DNA of 64,000 nucleotides from JBBRHQ01 sp963815645 (lineage in GTDB: Bacteria > Actinomycetota > Thermoleophilia > Solirubrobacterales > 70-9): contig CAWFHL010000001.1 of the NCBI GenBank assembly GCA_963815645.1, positions 992,001 through 1,056,000 on the forward strand, given 5' to 3'. Below are positions 10,581 through 19,458 of this stretch, one piece after another. Below the pieces are notes generated by a model. That model worked only from the letters and a program-made list of their open reading frames with translations, was not told the DNA's origin and made no database searches. The position numbers and the translations under genes are program-made. Within the stretch, counting starts at the first letter, position 1. Each line of letters starts with the position of its first letter.

Positions 10581-11764
10581 GCGAGGAGAGCCCCACACCG
10601 AGTGTCGAGCTGGACGGCGTCACCAAGCAGTTCGCCGACGTGACGGCGGTGGACGATGTCGACCTGAAGATCGGCCAGGGCGAATTCTTCACCCTGCTGG
10701 GACCGAGCGGCTGCGGCAAGACGACGACGCTGAGGATGATCGCCGGCTTCGAGCTGCCGACCCGCGGCAGGCTGCTGATCGACGGCTCGGACGTCGCCAC
10801 CCTTCCCGCCTACAAACGCCCCACCAACACCGTCTTCCAGAGCTACGCCCTCTTCCCCCACCTCAGCGTCGAGGAGAACGTCGGATTCGGCCTGCGGCGC
10901 AAGAAGGTCGCCAAAACGGAGATCGCCACCAGGGTCGCCGCCGAGCTGGAGCGGGTCGGCCTGGCCCGCGAGGCGAGGCGCCGTCCGAACCAGCTCTCGG
11001 GCGGACAGCAGCAGCGGGTCGCCCTTGCGCGCGCCCTGGTCAACCTGCCCAAGGTGTTGCTGCTCGATGAGCCCCTCGGGGCGCTCGACCTGAAGCTCCG
11101 CAAGGGCCTCCAGGTCGAGCTGAAGCGGATCCAGCGCGATGTCGGGATCAGCTTCGTCTACGTCACCCACGACCAAGAGGAGGCGCTGACCATGTCGGAC
11201 CGGATCGCGGTGATGAACCGCGGCCGAGTCGAGCAGATCGGGGGACCCGAGGAGATCTACGAACGCCCCGACACGACCTTCGTCGCCGGCTTCATCGGCG
11301 TCTCCAACCTGATGCCGGCGACGGTCTCCTCCCCCTCGGAGATCCGGCTCGAGCAGGGCCCGGTGGTCGCCGCGGACGCCAGCCGCTTCTCCACCGGAGA
11401 GCGCTGCTTCGCCGTCGTCCGCCCCGAGAAGCTGGAGATCTCCAGCGTCAACGGAGCGGGGCCCTCCGACCGGCCCGGGGTCGAGGGGGTTGTCGAGAGC
11501 TCGCTCTATCTGGGGACTTCGACCCAGATCGCCGTGGACCTCGGCGACGAGGTCCGGATGACGGTGCTCGTGCCCAACGCGAGCGAGGCCGAGCGCCAAC
11601 GCCTTCCTGGGGGCGGCGCCCGCGTCAGGCTGGGGTGGGCACCGGAGCACATGCACCTTGTACGTGAATCGGGGCGCGGGGAGCCGGCTCTGGGGGAGCC
11701 TCGGCCGACTGCCGAGATGGCGACCGCGCGGACAGAATCCAACGAGGAGGAATCAGCATCTTGA
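10577..11764 (+). CDS. potA: polyamine-type ABC transporter ATP-binding protein
   Basis: Cytoplasmic ATPase of the spermidine/putrescine importer, 395 residues. Walker A is GPSGCGKTTTLRMIAGFE, the signature is QLSGGQQQRVALARALV, Walker B is VLLLDEPLGALD, and the switch His is in YVTHDQEEALTMSDR. A C-terminal TOBE-like regulatory domain follows (VRPEKLEI onward). The GTG at 10577 overlaps the uspA stop and the stop overlaps the TTG start of the binding protein, so the whole run is one operon. Confidence 0.93.
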   Translation: MSEESPTPSVELDGVTKQFADVTAVDDVDLKIGQGEFFTLLGPSGCGKTTTLRMIAGFELPTRGRLLIDGSDVATLPAYKRPTNTVFQSYALFPHLSVEENVGFGLRRKKVAKTEIATRVAAELERVGLAREARRRPNQLSGGQQQRVALARALVNLPKVLLLDEPLGALDLKLRKGLQVELKRIQRDVGISFVYVTHDQEEALTMSDRIAVMNRGRVEQIGGPEEIYERPDTTFVAGFIGVSNLMPATVSSPSEIRLEQGPVVAADASRFSTGERCFAVVRPEKLEISSVNGAGPSDRPGVEGVVESSLYLGTSTQIAVDLGDEVRMTVLVPNASEAERQRLPGGGARVRLGWAPEHMHLVRESGRGEPALGEPRPTAEMATARTESNEEESAS

Positions 11765-12915
11765 GCAAGACAATCGGCAGTTCGGCACGAACCCTGCTGG
11801 CGGCGCTGACGGTGGCGGCGGCGACCGCAGGGCTGGTCGCCTGCGGCGGGGGCGGCGGCGGGATCGAGGGCGGCAGTGAGACGACCAGCTCCCAGACGGC
11901 AAAGGGAGGCAAGGTGACGGGGGATCTGACGATCTCCAACTGGCCCCTCTACATCGACAAGCACACGATCACCAACTTCGACGCAAAGTACGGGACCAAC
12001 ACCAAGTACATCGAGGACGTCAACGACAACAACGAGTTCTTCGGCAAGCTGCAGCCGCTGCTGGCCCAGGGCAACTCGGGCGGGCGCAGCATCGTGGTCC
12101 TGACCGACTGGATGGCCCAGAAGATGTACGACCTCGGTTACGTTCAGAAGCTCGACAAGTCGGCGATCCCCAACGTCGAGAAGAACCTGATCCCCTCCCT
12201 GCAGCATCCCTCGTTCGATCCAAACCGCGACTACACGGTCCCCTGGCAGAGCGGGATGACCGGGCTGATCGTCCGCACCGACCTGGCGCCGGACGTGCAC
12301 TCGATCAACGACCTCTTCAACCCCAAGTACAAGGGCAAGGTCTCGTTGCTGACCGAGATGCGCGACACGGTGCCGCTGGTGATGGCGGCCGACGGGGTCA
12401 ATCCGGACAAGGCCACCGAGCAGGACTGGATGAACGCGATCTACAAGATCAAGAAGGCGGTCGACAGTGGCCAGATCCGCCGCTTCACCGGTAACGACTA
12501 CGCCAGCGACTTCACCAGCGGCAACCTTGTCGCCGGGATCGGCTGGTCCGGTGACGCGGTGCAGCTGCAGGCCGACAACCCCGACATCCAGTGGCGGATG
12601 CCGACCCAGGGTTGCTCGCTGTGGTCGGACAACATGGAGATCCCGGTCGGTGCCCCGAACACGGCGGCGGCGCTGGGCTTCATGAACTACGTCTATGACC
12701 CCAAGGTCCAGGCGAAGATCACCGCCTACGTCAACTACGTCAGCCCGGTGAAGGGGGTCAAGCAGGTGCTTGAGAAGACGGACCCCAAGTTGGCCAACAA
12801 CCAGCTGATCTTCCCCAGCGCCTCGTTTACGAAGAACTGCTTCACCCAGCCGCCCCTCAAGGGAGGTGAGGAGACCCGGGTGACGCAGGCATTCCAGAAC
12901 CTGGTCACGGGCTGA
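11761..12915 (+). CDS. potD: polyamine-type ABC transporter substrate-binding lipoprotein
   Basis: Extracytoplasmic solute receptor for the Pot importer, 384 residues. A signal peptide ends in the lipobox LVAC with lipidated Cys28, followed by a Gly-rich linker. The mature part reads LTISNWPLYIDKHTITNFDA, the usual PotD/PotF opening, and holds conserved ligand-cleft elements such as YTVPWQSGMTGLIVRTD and GIGWSGDAVQLQADNP. TTG 11761 overlaps the potA stop; a GAGGAGGAA ribosome site precedes it. The permease genes follow. Confidence 0.92.
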   Translation: MSKTIGSSARTLLAALTVAAATAGLVACGGGGGGIEGGSETTSSQTAKGGKVTGDLTISNWPLYIDKHTITNFDAKYGTNTKYIEDVNDNNEFFGKLQPLLAQGNSGGRSIVVLTDWMAQKMYDLGYVQKLDKSAIPNVEKNLIPSLQHPSFDPNRDYTVPWQSGMTGLIVRTDLAPDVHSINDLFNPKYKGKVSLLTEMRDTVPLVMAADGVNPDKATEQDWMNAIYKIKKAVDSGQIRRFTGNDYASDFTSGNLVAGIGWSGDAVQLQADNPDIQWRMPTQGCSLWSDNMEIPVGAPNTAAALGFMNYVYDPKVQAKITAYVNYVSPVKGVKQVLEKTDPKLANNQLIFPSASFTKNCFTQPPLKGGEETRVTQAFQNLVTG

Positions 12916-12951
12916 GCCCCGGCGCCCGGAGCCGATGATGGAGCAGCGATC

Positions 12952-13809
12952 ATGAGCTCCGGGCGCCGCCGCATCCTGCCGTACTTCCTGCTCGGGCCTG
13001 GGGTCATCTGGCTGGTCCTCTTCTTCGTCGTCCCGATGTACTTCATGGGGCGGCTCTCGCTCGAGCAGGGGGTGCTACCGAACTTCGAGTTCACCTGGCA
13101 CTGGGCCAACTTCCCGGATTCGCTGAAGGCCTACGACACGCAGTTCCTGCGCTCCTTCTACTACGCAGGCGTGGCGACGATCCTCTGCCTGCTGATCGCC
13201 TATCCACTGGCCTACGCGATCGCCTTCAAGGGGGGCAGGTGGCGCAACGCGATGCTGTTCGCGGTGGTCGCTCCGTTCTTCACCACCTACCTGATCCGCA
13301 CCCTGGCCTGGAAGACGATGCTCGACGACCAGAGTCCGGTGGTCAGCGTGCTCAACACGCTCGGCCTGACCTCGGGAGGTCGCGTCCTCGCCACCAGCAG
13401 CGCCGTGATCGCCGGGCTCACCTACAACTACCTGCCCTTCATGGTGCTGCCGATCTACGCCAGCCTCGAGCGGCTCGATGTGCGCCTGATCGAGGCTGCC
13501 CAGGACCTCTACTCCTCATCTTTCACCGCCTTTCGCAAGGTCACCCTGCCGCTCTCGGCTCCGGGGGTCGTCGCCGGCACCCTTCTGACCTTCATCCCGG
13601 CGGTCGGCGACTACATCAACGCCGCCTTCCTCGGCGGCACTCAGCAGGCGATGATCGGCAACGTCATCCAGTCCAAGTACCTGGTCGTTCGCGACTACCC
13701 GAGCGCCGCCGCCCTCTCCTTCGTCCTTCTGGCGATCATCCTCGCCGCGGTCCTGATCTACATCCGCTTCGCAGGGTCGGAGGCGCTGATGGAAGAGGAG
13801 GCGGTCTGA
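12952..13809 (+). CDS. potB: polyamine-type ABC transporter permease
   Basis: Inner-membrane permease, 285 residues, six predicted helices. The N-terminal helix follows a basic stretch (SSGRRRILPYFLLGPGVIWL). The EAA loop is IEAAQDLYSSSFTAFRKVTL. It lies 36 bp after potD and its TGA overlaps the potC ATG (TGATG). It is a paralogue of the partial permease at the left edge, so the organism has at least two Pot permease pairs here. Confidence 0.92.
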   Translation: MSSGRRRILPYFLLGPGVIWLVLFFVVPMYFMGRLSLEQGVLPNFEFTWHWANFPDSLKAYDTQFLRSFYYAGVATILCLLIAYPLAYAIAFKGGRWRNAMLFAVVAPFFTTYLIRTLAWKTMLDDQSPVVSVLNTLGLTSGGRVLATSSAVIAGLTYNYLPFMVLPIYASLERLDVRLIEAAQDLYSSSFTAFRKVTLPLSAPGVVAGTLLTFIPAVGDYINAAFLGGTQQAMIGNVIQSKYLVVRDYPSAAALSFVLLAIILAAVLIYIRFAGSEALMEEEAV

Positions 13810-14693
13810 TGGAGGCGGGAACGGTTCCGGCCCAACTGCCCAGGGAATCGGGCCAGAGTTCCGCGCTGCGCGCCTGGCGCTGGCTGCGCGAGCACGCGCT
13901 CAACATCTACGCGGGTCTGGCGATCGCCTACATGCTCTTTCCGATCGCGATCATCATCGCCTTCTCCTTCAACGATCCCGCCGGTCGCTACAACCTCACG
14001 TGGGCAGGCTTCACCACAAAGTACTGGGCCCACCCGTTCGCGATCAGCGAGCTCACCGACGCCTTCGGCACCAGCATCAAGCTGGCGATCCTCGCGACCG
14101 TGATCTCGACCGTGATCGGGACGCTGATGGCGATCGCCCTGGTCCGCCACGAGTTCTTCGGGCGCCGCGGCGCCAATGTCCTGATCGTCGTCCCGATGGC
14201 GACCCCGGAGGTGGTGATCGGGGCGTCGCTGCTCTCGATGTTCCTGATCTACGGCCTCAAGCTGGGCTTCCAGACCCTGCTGATCGCCCACGTGATGTTC
14301 TGCATCAGCTTCGTCGTCGTTGTGGTGCGCTCGCGGCTGATCGGCTTCGACCGGCGGCTGGAGGACGCCGCCGATGACCTCGGCGCGACCCCGCTTCAGA
14401 CCTTCCGGCTGGTCACCCTGCCGCTGATCATGCCCGGGATCATGGGCGGCGCCCTGCTCGCCTTCGCCCTCTCGATCGACGACTTCGTGATCTCCAACTT
14501 CAATTCGGGGACCACCGTCACCTTCCCGCTCTACATCTTCGGTGCCAACCAGCGAGGCATCCCGGTACAGGTCAACGTGATCGCCTCGATGCTGTTCTTC
14601 ATCACCCTGGCGGTCATGGCCTTCACGGTGATCCAGCAGCGCCGTGCCGAGAAGATGGCCTCGATGCGCCCGGAGCAAGAAGCCACCGCGTGA
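13809..14693 (+). CDS. potC: polyamine-type ABC transporter permease
   Basis: Second permease of the complete Pot importer, 294 residues. Six hydrophobic segments, EAA loop LEDAADDLGATPLQTFRLVT, and the PotC-typical ALSIDDFVISNFNSG segment. The ATG start overlaps the potB stop; a longer frame to 13239 is antisense-like noise inside potB. The stop overlaps the GTG start of the aldehyde dehydrogenase (GTGA), linking import and degradation in one transcript. Confidence 0.92.
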   Translation: MEAGTVPAQLPRESGQSSALRAWRWLREHALNIYAGLAIAYMLFPIAIIIAFSFNDPAGRYNLTWAGFTTKYWAHPFAISELTDAFGTSIKLAILATVISTVIGTLMAIALVRHEFFGRRGANVLIVVPMATPEVVIGASLLSMFLIYGLKLGFQTLLIAHVMFCISFVVVVVRSRLIGFDRRLEDAADDLGATPLQTFRLVTLPLIMPGIMGGALLAFALSIDDFVISNFNSGTTVTFPLYIFGANQRGIPVQVNVIASMLFFITLAVMAFTVIQQRRAEKMASMRPEQEATA

Positions 14694-16162
14694 GCGCCGA
14701 GACGCGGCTGCTGATCGGCGGCGAGCAGGTCGAGGGCGCCGGTGAGCCGCTGGCGGTCGAGAACCCGGCCACCGAGGAGACCCTGACGACGGTCAACTCG
14801 GCCTCCCCCGAGCAGCTTTCGGCGGCGATCACCGCCGCGCGCGAAGCGGCCCGCGGTTGGCAGCGGACCCCGGCGATCGAACGCGGCGAGATGCTGCACG
14901 AGATGGCGCGGCGGCTCCGCGAGCGCCAAGAGGAGCTTGCGGCGGCGATCACCGCCGAGGGAGGCAAACCGCTGACCGAGAACCGCGACGAGGTCGAATG
15001 GTGTGCGGCTGCCTTCGACTACTACGCGGAGATCGGGCGTGACTCGGCGGGGCGGGTGATCCCCTCGATCGAGGCGACCCAGCTCTCGCTGGTGGTCAAG
15101 GACCCGGTCGGCGTGGTCGGCTGCATCGTCCCCTGGAACTACCCGCTGCTGCTCCTCACCTGGAAGCTTGCCCCAGCGCTCGCCGCCGGGAACACCACGG
15201 TATGCAAGCCCTCCGAGCTGACCCCGACCTCGACCCTGATGCTCGCCGGGTGCTTCGAGCACCTGCCGGCCGGGGCGGTCAACCTGATCGCCGGGGAAGG
15301 CGGTCTGGGGGCGGCGCTCTGCACCGACGAGGGTGTCGACTGCGTCGCCTTCACCGGGTCGGTGGAGACCGGGAAGAAGGTGGCGATCGCCTGCGCTGAG
15401 CGGGTCGCCCAGGTCAATCTGGAGATGGGCGGCAAGGACCCTTTTATCGTCTGCGCCGACATCGGCGCCGAGGGGGTCGAGGTCGCTGCCCGCGGAGGCG
15501 CCTGGGCCGCCTTCCTGAACGCCGGCCAGGTCTGCACCTCGGCGGAGCGCTTCTATGTCGCCTCCGACGTCTTCGACGACTACCTCAGCGCCTTCGTCGA
15601 GCACACCGACTCTCTGGTGGTCGGCGATCCCACCGCTCCCGACACCGACGTCGGCCCGATGGTCTCCGCGACGCAGCGCGGCAAGGTGGCCGATCAGGTC
15701 GAGGCCGCGGTCGCGGCCGGGGCGGAGCTTCTCACCGGGGGCGGCGACGGGGGCAACCAGCCCGGCCACTACTACTCCCCCGCGGTGATCACCGGCGCCC
15801 CGGCCGAGACCGATCTGCTGCGCGAGGAGACCTTCGGACCGGTTGCCCCGATCGTCCCGGTGAGATCGCTCGACGAGGCGATCGAGCTGGCCAACGGCAC
15901 CCGCTTCGGCCTCGGGGCGAACATCTACACCTCCGACCTGAAGACGATGGTCCGCTGCATGCGCGAGATCAAGGCCGGGACGGTCTGGTTCAACGATCCC
16001 CTCACCGATAACGACGCCGGCCCCTTCGGGGGCTTCAAGCAATCGGGGATGGGACGAGAGCTCGGCCGCGAGGGGCTCGAGGCCTTCCAGGAGACCAAGC
16101 ACGTCCACGTCGAGACGGAGATCGCCCCGAAGGAGTGGTGGTACCCCTACGGCGAGGGCTAG
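14690..16162 (+). CDS. aldehyde dehydrogenase (semialdehyde or aminoaldehyde type)
   Basis: Cytosolic NAD(P)-dependent aldehyde dehydrogenase, 490 residues, intact. Catalytic Cys is about residue 282 in NAGQVCTSAERF, base Glu about 245 in QVNLEMGGKDPF, the nucleotide loop is FTGSVETGKKVA, and PWNYPLLLLTWK is the conserved helix start. It is last in the uspA-potABCD operon. A role as succinate- or glutarate-semialdehyde dehydrogenase, or as a second aminoaldehyde dehydrogenase, is inferred from context and not from a diagnostic residue. It is not a recent duplicate of the patD-like gene, as motif residues differ. Confidence 0.9.
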   Translation: MSAETRLLIGGEQVEGAGEPLAVENPATEETLTTVNSASPEQLSAAITAAREAARGWQRTPAIERGEMLHEMARRLRERQEELAAAITAEGGKPLTENRDEVEWCAAAFDYYAEIGRDSAGRVIPSIEATQLSLVVKDPVGVVGCIVPWNYPLLLLTWKLAPALAAGNTTVCKPSELTPTSTLMLAGCFEHLPAGAVNLIAGEGGLGAALCTDEGVDCVAFTGSVETGKKVAIACAERVAQVNLEMGGKDPFIVCADIGAEGVEVAARGGAWAAFLNAGQVCTSAERFYVASDVFDDYLSAFVEHTDSLVVGDPTAPDTDVGPMVSATQRGKVADQVEAAVAAGAELLTGGGDGGNQPGHYYSPAVITGAPAETDLLREETFGPVAPIVPVRSLDEAIELANGTRFGLGANIYTSDLKTMVRCMREIKAGTVWFNDPLTDNDAGPFGGFKQSGMGRELGREGLEAFQETKHVHVETEIAPKEWWYPYGEG

Positions 16163-16262
16163 GGCCTCCGGAGACGCTGTCGCCGGGGTGCCGCGCGTTT
16201 TCGCCAGCCTCCCGTCACAGCGACGGAGGGGGGCCTTTGAAGCGCCATATAGGCACCTAAAA

Positions 16263-16282
16263 GGTCCCACCCGGTGGGAACC
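16263..16282 (+). terminator. hairpin between convergent genes
   Basis: The arms GGTCCCAC and GTGGGAACC pair around a CCG loop with one bulged base. The site falls exactly between the convergent stops of the aldehyde dehydrogenase and the esterase, so it probably serves both strands. There is no clear T-tract, so the call rests on position and stem. Confidence 0.5.
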
Positions 16283-16284
16283 TG

Positions 16285-17001
16285 CTAGAGCGGTTGGCGG
16301 GGGAGGGCCTTCTCAAGCCATTCGACCGCGGCGTCGATAGTCGGGCCGTCGATCGAGTGGCCGATCGGGGCCTCGCGATAGGTGAGCGCGAGGCCGGCGG
16401 GCTCGAGCAGGTCGCGAGCGGCGCGGGCGAACTCGACCCCGATCACCGGGTCGGCGGAGCCGTGAGAGATCAGCACCGGCATCCCGGCGCGTGAGGCGAG
16501 ATCGGGCTCCCAGCCGTCGACCTCCGGGATGAACCCGGACAGGGCGAGGATCCCGGCCGGCCGCGGACGGCCGCTTCCGAGGCCGCCCGCGTAGGACATC
16601 ACCGTCCCCTGCGAGAAGCCGCCGATCACGGTCCGCTCGACGCCGGCCCCGGCCCATTCGCCGACCTCGGCCAGCCACTCGCCGAGAGCCGCGTAGCTCG
16701 CCGCGAAGGTCTCACGGTCCGGATAACCGACCCTCTCGACCACGTACCAGTGGTTCCCGGGCATGCCCGGGAACTGAAAGGGCGCCCGCGCCGCCGCGCA
16801 GGCGAGCCTGCCCTCCGAATCGAGCAGGTCGAAAAGGCCGGCCAGATCCTGCTCGCTGGTCCCTCGGCCGTGGAGCAGGACGAGCAGCCCGTCGGGGCGC
16901 TCGAGCCGCGAGGGACGGGCGGCGGTGTGCAGGGATGACGGCGGCCGGCTGATCCCGCCATTGTGCCGTGCCCCGCCGCGGCGAGGATCGTCGGCACGCA
17001 T
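16285..17001 (-). CDS. alpha/beta hydrolase, carboxylesterase/phospholipase family
   Basis: Serine hydrolase of the YpfH/carboxylesterase type, about 215-238 residues. Oxyanion region LLVLLHGRGTSEQDL, nucleophile elbow GGFSQGTVMSYAGG, acid SHGSADPVIG, and catalytic His in APIGHSIDGPT. The ATG at 17001 leaves only 13 bp to the divergent decarboxylase start, and the first ~25 residues are low-complexity, so the real start may be further inside (near the SSLHTAARPS region). Small ester substrate; unknown role. Confidence 0.8.
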   Translation of the reverse strand: MRADDPRRGGARHNGGISRPPSSLHTAARPSRLERPDGLLVLLHGRGTSEQDLAGLFDLLDSEGRLACAAARAPFQFPGMPGNHWYVVERVGYPDRETFAASYAALGEWLAEVGEWAGAGVERTVIGGFSQGTVMSYAGGLGSGRPRPAGILALSGFIPEVDGWEPDLASRAGMPVLISHGSADPVIGVEFARAARDLLEPAGLALTYREAPIGHSIDGPTIDAAVEWLEKALPRQPL

Positions 17002-17014
17002 AGACTCGGCCGCG

Positions 17015-18478
17015 ATGCCTGAGCCCGACTCAACCCCCTACGTCGACGCGATCCTCTCCTACGCGGGCCGCGACCCCGGACGACTGCACGTGCCCGGGCA
17101 CAAGGGCGGGCCCGGCGCCGACCCGGCCTTGCGAGCCCTGGCCGGGGAAGCTGCCCTGCTCCATGACGTCCCGGCGCTGATCGAGGGGATCGACGTGGGG
17201 CCCGAGCCGACCCCGTTCCAGCAGGCGCAACGCCTCGCCGCCGGCGCCTGGGGAGCGATGAGAACCTGGTTCCTTGTCAACGGGGCCTCTCAGGGAAACC
17301 AGGCGATGTGCCTCGCGCTGGCCCACGACGGCGGGGAGGTGGTGATCCAGCGAAACGTGCATTCCTCGGTGATCGACGGCCTCATCCTCTCCGGCCTGCG
17401 ACCCTCCTTCGTCTCCCCGGAGCTCGACCCAGAGCTAGGGGTCGCGCACTGCATGACACCCGAGGCGCTCGACGTGGCGCTCGCCGCGACGCCGGGAGCC
17501 GTCGCGGCGGTCGCTGTCTCCCCCACCTACTTCGGCGCCTGCGCCGACGTCGCGGGCCTCGCCGAGGTGGCTCGGGCCCGGGACGTGCCGTTGGTCGTCG
17601 ACGAGGCCTGGGGGGCGCATCTGCGTTTCCACCCCGAGCTGCCTCCCGATGCGATCTCCGGCGGTGCCGACCTGGTGATCTCATCCACTCACAAGATCGT
17701 CGGCAGCCTCACCCAGGCAGCGATGCTCCATCTCGCATCGGACCGGATCGACGAGCAGGTGGTCGACCGCTGCGTCAGCCTGATCGAGTCGACCAGCCCC
17801 AGCGGGCTGCTCTGCGGATCGCTCGACGCCGGGCGGCGCCAGGCCCAGGTCCACGGCGAGGCGCTGCTCTCGGAGACGATCGAGTGCCTGCGCGACACGC
17901 GTGAGGAGATCCGCGGGATCCCCGGTCTCGACGTGCTCGACGAGCGCATGGTCGGCAGCGCTGGGGTCGCCGGTTGGGATCCGCTCCGGCTCGCGGTGGA
18001 CGTGCGCGGCACCGGCTCGACCGGCTACCGCCTGGCCGAGCTGGTTCGCGACGATGACGACATCAATTTCGAGCTATTCGCGGAGAATGTCGCCGTCGCC
18101 GCCTTCGGCATGGGCGCGCCCGCGAGGCCGCAGTCGCAGCGGCTGGTCGCGGCCCTGCGCCGCGCCTCCGAGCGGCTGGACGAGATTCCCGAAGGGGAGC
18201 ACCCGGATTTCGCCCCTCCTCCCCCGTGGGGCGAGCTGGTGATGACGCCGCGCGAAGCCTTCCTCGGAGCCCAGGAGGTGGTTCCCTTCGGCGCCGCCGT
18301 GGGGCGGGTCTCAGCCGAGCCGCTCGCTGCCTACCCGCCCGGGATCCCCAATGTCCTGCCCGGGGAGCGGCTGTCTCGCGAGGCGCTCGACTACGTCACC
18401 GAGAGCGTCGCCCACGGTGGTTACGTGCGCGGGGCCACCGACCGCGGGCTGAAGACCCTGCGCGTGGTCAGCGAGTGA
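17015..18478 (+). CDS. Orn/Lys/Arg decarboxylase family protein (PLP, fold type I)
   Basis: PLP-dependent basic amino acid decarboxylase, 487 residues, of the short YaaO/SpeA-like class lacking the N-terminal receiver-like wing domain. Motifs: PGRLHVPGHKGGPG, the Asp196-containing VPLVVDEAWGAHLRF, and the Schiff-base Lys227 in VISSTHKIVGSLTQAAM. The C-terminal domain has AYPPGIPNVLPGE. Whether it acts on arginine, lysine or ornithine is not visible, but its product would be a polyamine or diamine, matching the transport and catabolism genes upstream. ATG 17015 is preferred over an upstream in-frame extension that overlaps the divergent gene. Confidence 0.88.
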   Translation: MPEPDSTPYVDAILSYAGRDPGRLHVPGHKGGPGADPALRALAGEAALLHDVPALIEGIDVGPEPTPFQQAQRLAAGAWGAMRTWFLVNGASQGNQAMCLALAHDGGEVVIQRNVHSSVIDGLILSGLRPSFVSPELDPELGVAHCMTPEALDVALAATPGAVAAVAVSPTYFGACADVAGLAEVARARDVPLVVDEAWGAHLRFHPELPPDAISGGADLVISSTHKIVGSLTQAAMLHLASDRIDEQVVDRCVSLIESTSPSGLLCGSLDAGRRQAQVHGEALLSETIECLRDTREEIRGIPGLDVLDERMVGSAGVAGWDPLRLAVDVRGTGSTGYRLAELVRDDDDINFELFAENVAVAAFGMGAPARPQSQRLVAALRRASERLDEIPEGEHPDFAPPPPWGELVMTPREAFLGAQEVVPFGAAVGRVSAEPLAAYPPGIPNVLPGERLSREALDYVTESVAHGGYVRGATDRGLKTLRVVSE

Positions 18479-18518
18479 AGACCAGCTTCTCGAGTTGCTC
18501 GGAGAGAGTAAGGGCGCT

Positions 18519-18581
18519 GGCGAGGTTCCTCAGAGCCAGCTAACCGCTGGGCATCTCGAGTAGCTCAATGCGGTATCCGTC
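18519..18581 (+). repeat. 63-bp direct repeat, copy 1 (duplicated 3' end of a VOC gene)
   Basis: Identical to 19027-19089, offset 508 bp. It includes the stop codon and last codons of the VOC gene at 19048 plus about 20 bp beyond, so it is a displaced 3' end of that gene without the rest. Similarity fades after 18581 with a 1-nt gap and substitutions. Confidence 0.9.
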
Positions 18582-18631
18582 GGGATCGCACATCGGAACT
18601 CACTTCCGGCGTGCGAGATACTGTGCAGGCG

Positions 18632-19021
18632 ATGTCGCAGGAGAACGTGGAGATTGTTCGGGGGGCCATTGACGCTTTCAATCGCGGCGACTTCGAGGCG
18701 GCGACGGGTGCTAGCCATCCCGACATCGAGTTCGTCCGGATTGCTGACCTACCGCCGATTCGGGGCGTGGCCGGGCTGCGCGAATGGATGAAACCAGATG
18801 CCTTCGAGGACCAACGATTAGAGCCGCTCGATTTTAGGGTCAGCGGCAACAAGGTCTTCGTCCGCCAGCATTTCACCGGCAGAGGTGCCGGAAGTGGAAT
18901 GAAGCTTGCCGAAACCACGTTCGCCGTCTTCACCGTGGACGACGGCCTTGTCACCCGGCTGGAGGGTTTCCCTCACCACAAAGAGGCCGAAGCCCTCGAA
19001 GCCGCCGGGCTGTCGGAGTAG
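18632..19021 (+). CDS. SnoaL/NTF2-like protein
   Basis: Small cone-fold protein of 129 residues. It opens MSQENVEIVRGAIDAFNRGD, which I recall as a hallmark of a much-expanded nuclear-transport-factor-2-like family in Thermoleophilia. ATG 18632 is chosen over the GTG at 18611 because the family begins at MSQEN. Function is unknown; such proteins can be isomerases, hydrolases or ligand binders. The gene is framed by the two copies of a 63-bp direct repeat, which suggests insertion or duplication at the 3' end of the VOC gene. Confidence 0.85.
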   Translation: MSQENVEIVRGAIDAFNRGDFEAATGASHPDIEFVRIADLPPIRGVAGLREWMKPDAFEDQRLEPLDFRVSGNKVFVRQHFTGRGAGSGMKLAETTFAVFTVDDGLVTRLEGFPHHKEAEALEAAGLSE

Positions 19022-19026
19022 GCGCG

Positions 19027-19089
19027 GGCGAGGTTCCTCAGAGCCAGCTAACCGCTGGGCATCTCGAGTAGCTCAATGCGGTATCCGTC
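19027..19089 (+). repeat. 63-bp direct repeat, copy 2 (native 3' end of the VOC gene)
   Basis: Perfect match to 18519-18581. Here the sequence is continuous with the full VOC gene, so this is taken as the parental copy. Confidence 0.9.
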
Positions 19090-19434
19090 CGGGTCGCGGA
19101 CGAAGCAGAGCCGCGAGCCTCCCTCCCGCACCGTGTAGGGCGGCTTCTCAGGCTCGATCCCGAGCTCAGCAAGGCGCTCCAGGGTGGCGTCGAGGTCGTC
19201 CACGGAAACGGCGATGTGCCCGTAGCCCGTGCCGATCTCATAAGAATCGGTGCGACCGTGGTTGTAGGTGAGCTCGAGGCGGGCGCCGTCGCCGGGGAAC
19301 CCCATGAAGACGTTGGTCGCCTCATCGCGGATCGGCATCCGGCCGATCTCCTCGAAGCCGAGTTTCTCGTAGAAGGACACCGAGCGGTCGATCTCGAGGA
19401 TCCGGTAGCAGGTGTGGATCAGCTCGGAGATCAG
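19048..19434 (-). CDS. VOC family protein (glyoxalase I-like)
   Basis: Vicinal-oxygen-chelate protein with the lactoylglutathione lyase pattern: metal-ligand region at the N-terminus (LIHTCYRILEIDRSVSFYEK), YGHIAVSVDDLDATLERL, and the C-terminal FVRDPDGYRIELLEM. The first beta strand extends upstream of the GTG at 19380, and a stop codon lies at 19441-19443, so the best full-length start is CTG at 19434 (an ATG-to-CTG change or a rare start). A GGAGG lies about 12 nt before it. It diverges from the enolase-superfamily gene with a 24-bp gap. Methylglyoxal detoxification is plausible. Confidence 0.78.
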   Translation of the reverse strand: MISELIHTCYRILEIDRSVSFYEKLGFEEIGRMPIRDEATNVFMGFPGDGARLELTYNHGRTDSYEIGTGYGHIAVSVDDLDATLERLAELGIEPEKPPYTVREGGSRLCFVRDPDGYRIELLEMPSG

Positions 19435-19458
19435 CTGACCCTATAGCCTCCGGCCGCG

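Noticed and set aside
13239..13808. N-terminal extension of potC into potB
   Set aside because: Composition is Arg/Pro/Gly noise; potC starts at ATG 13809 with the TGATG junction.
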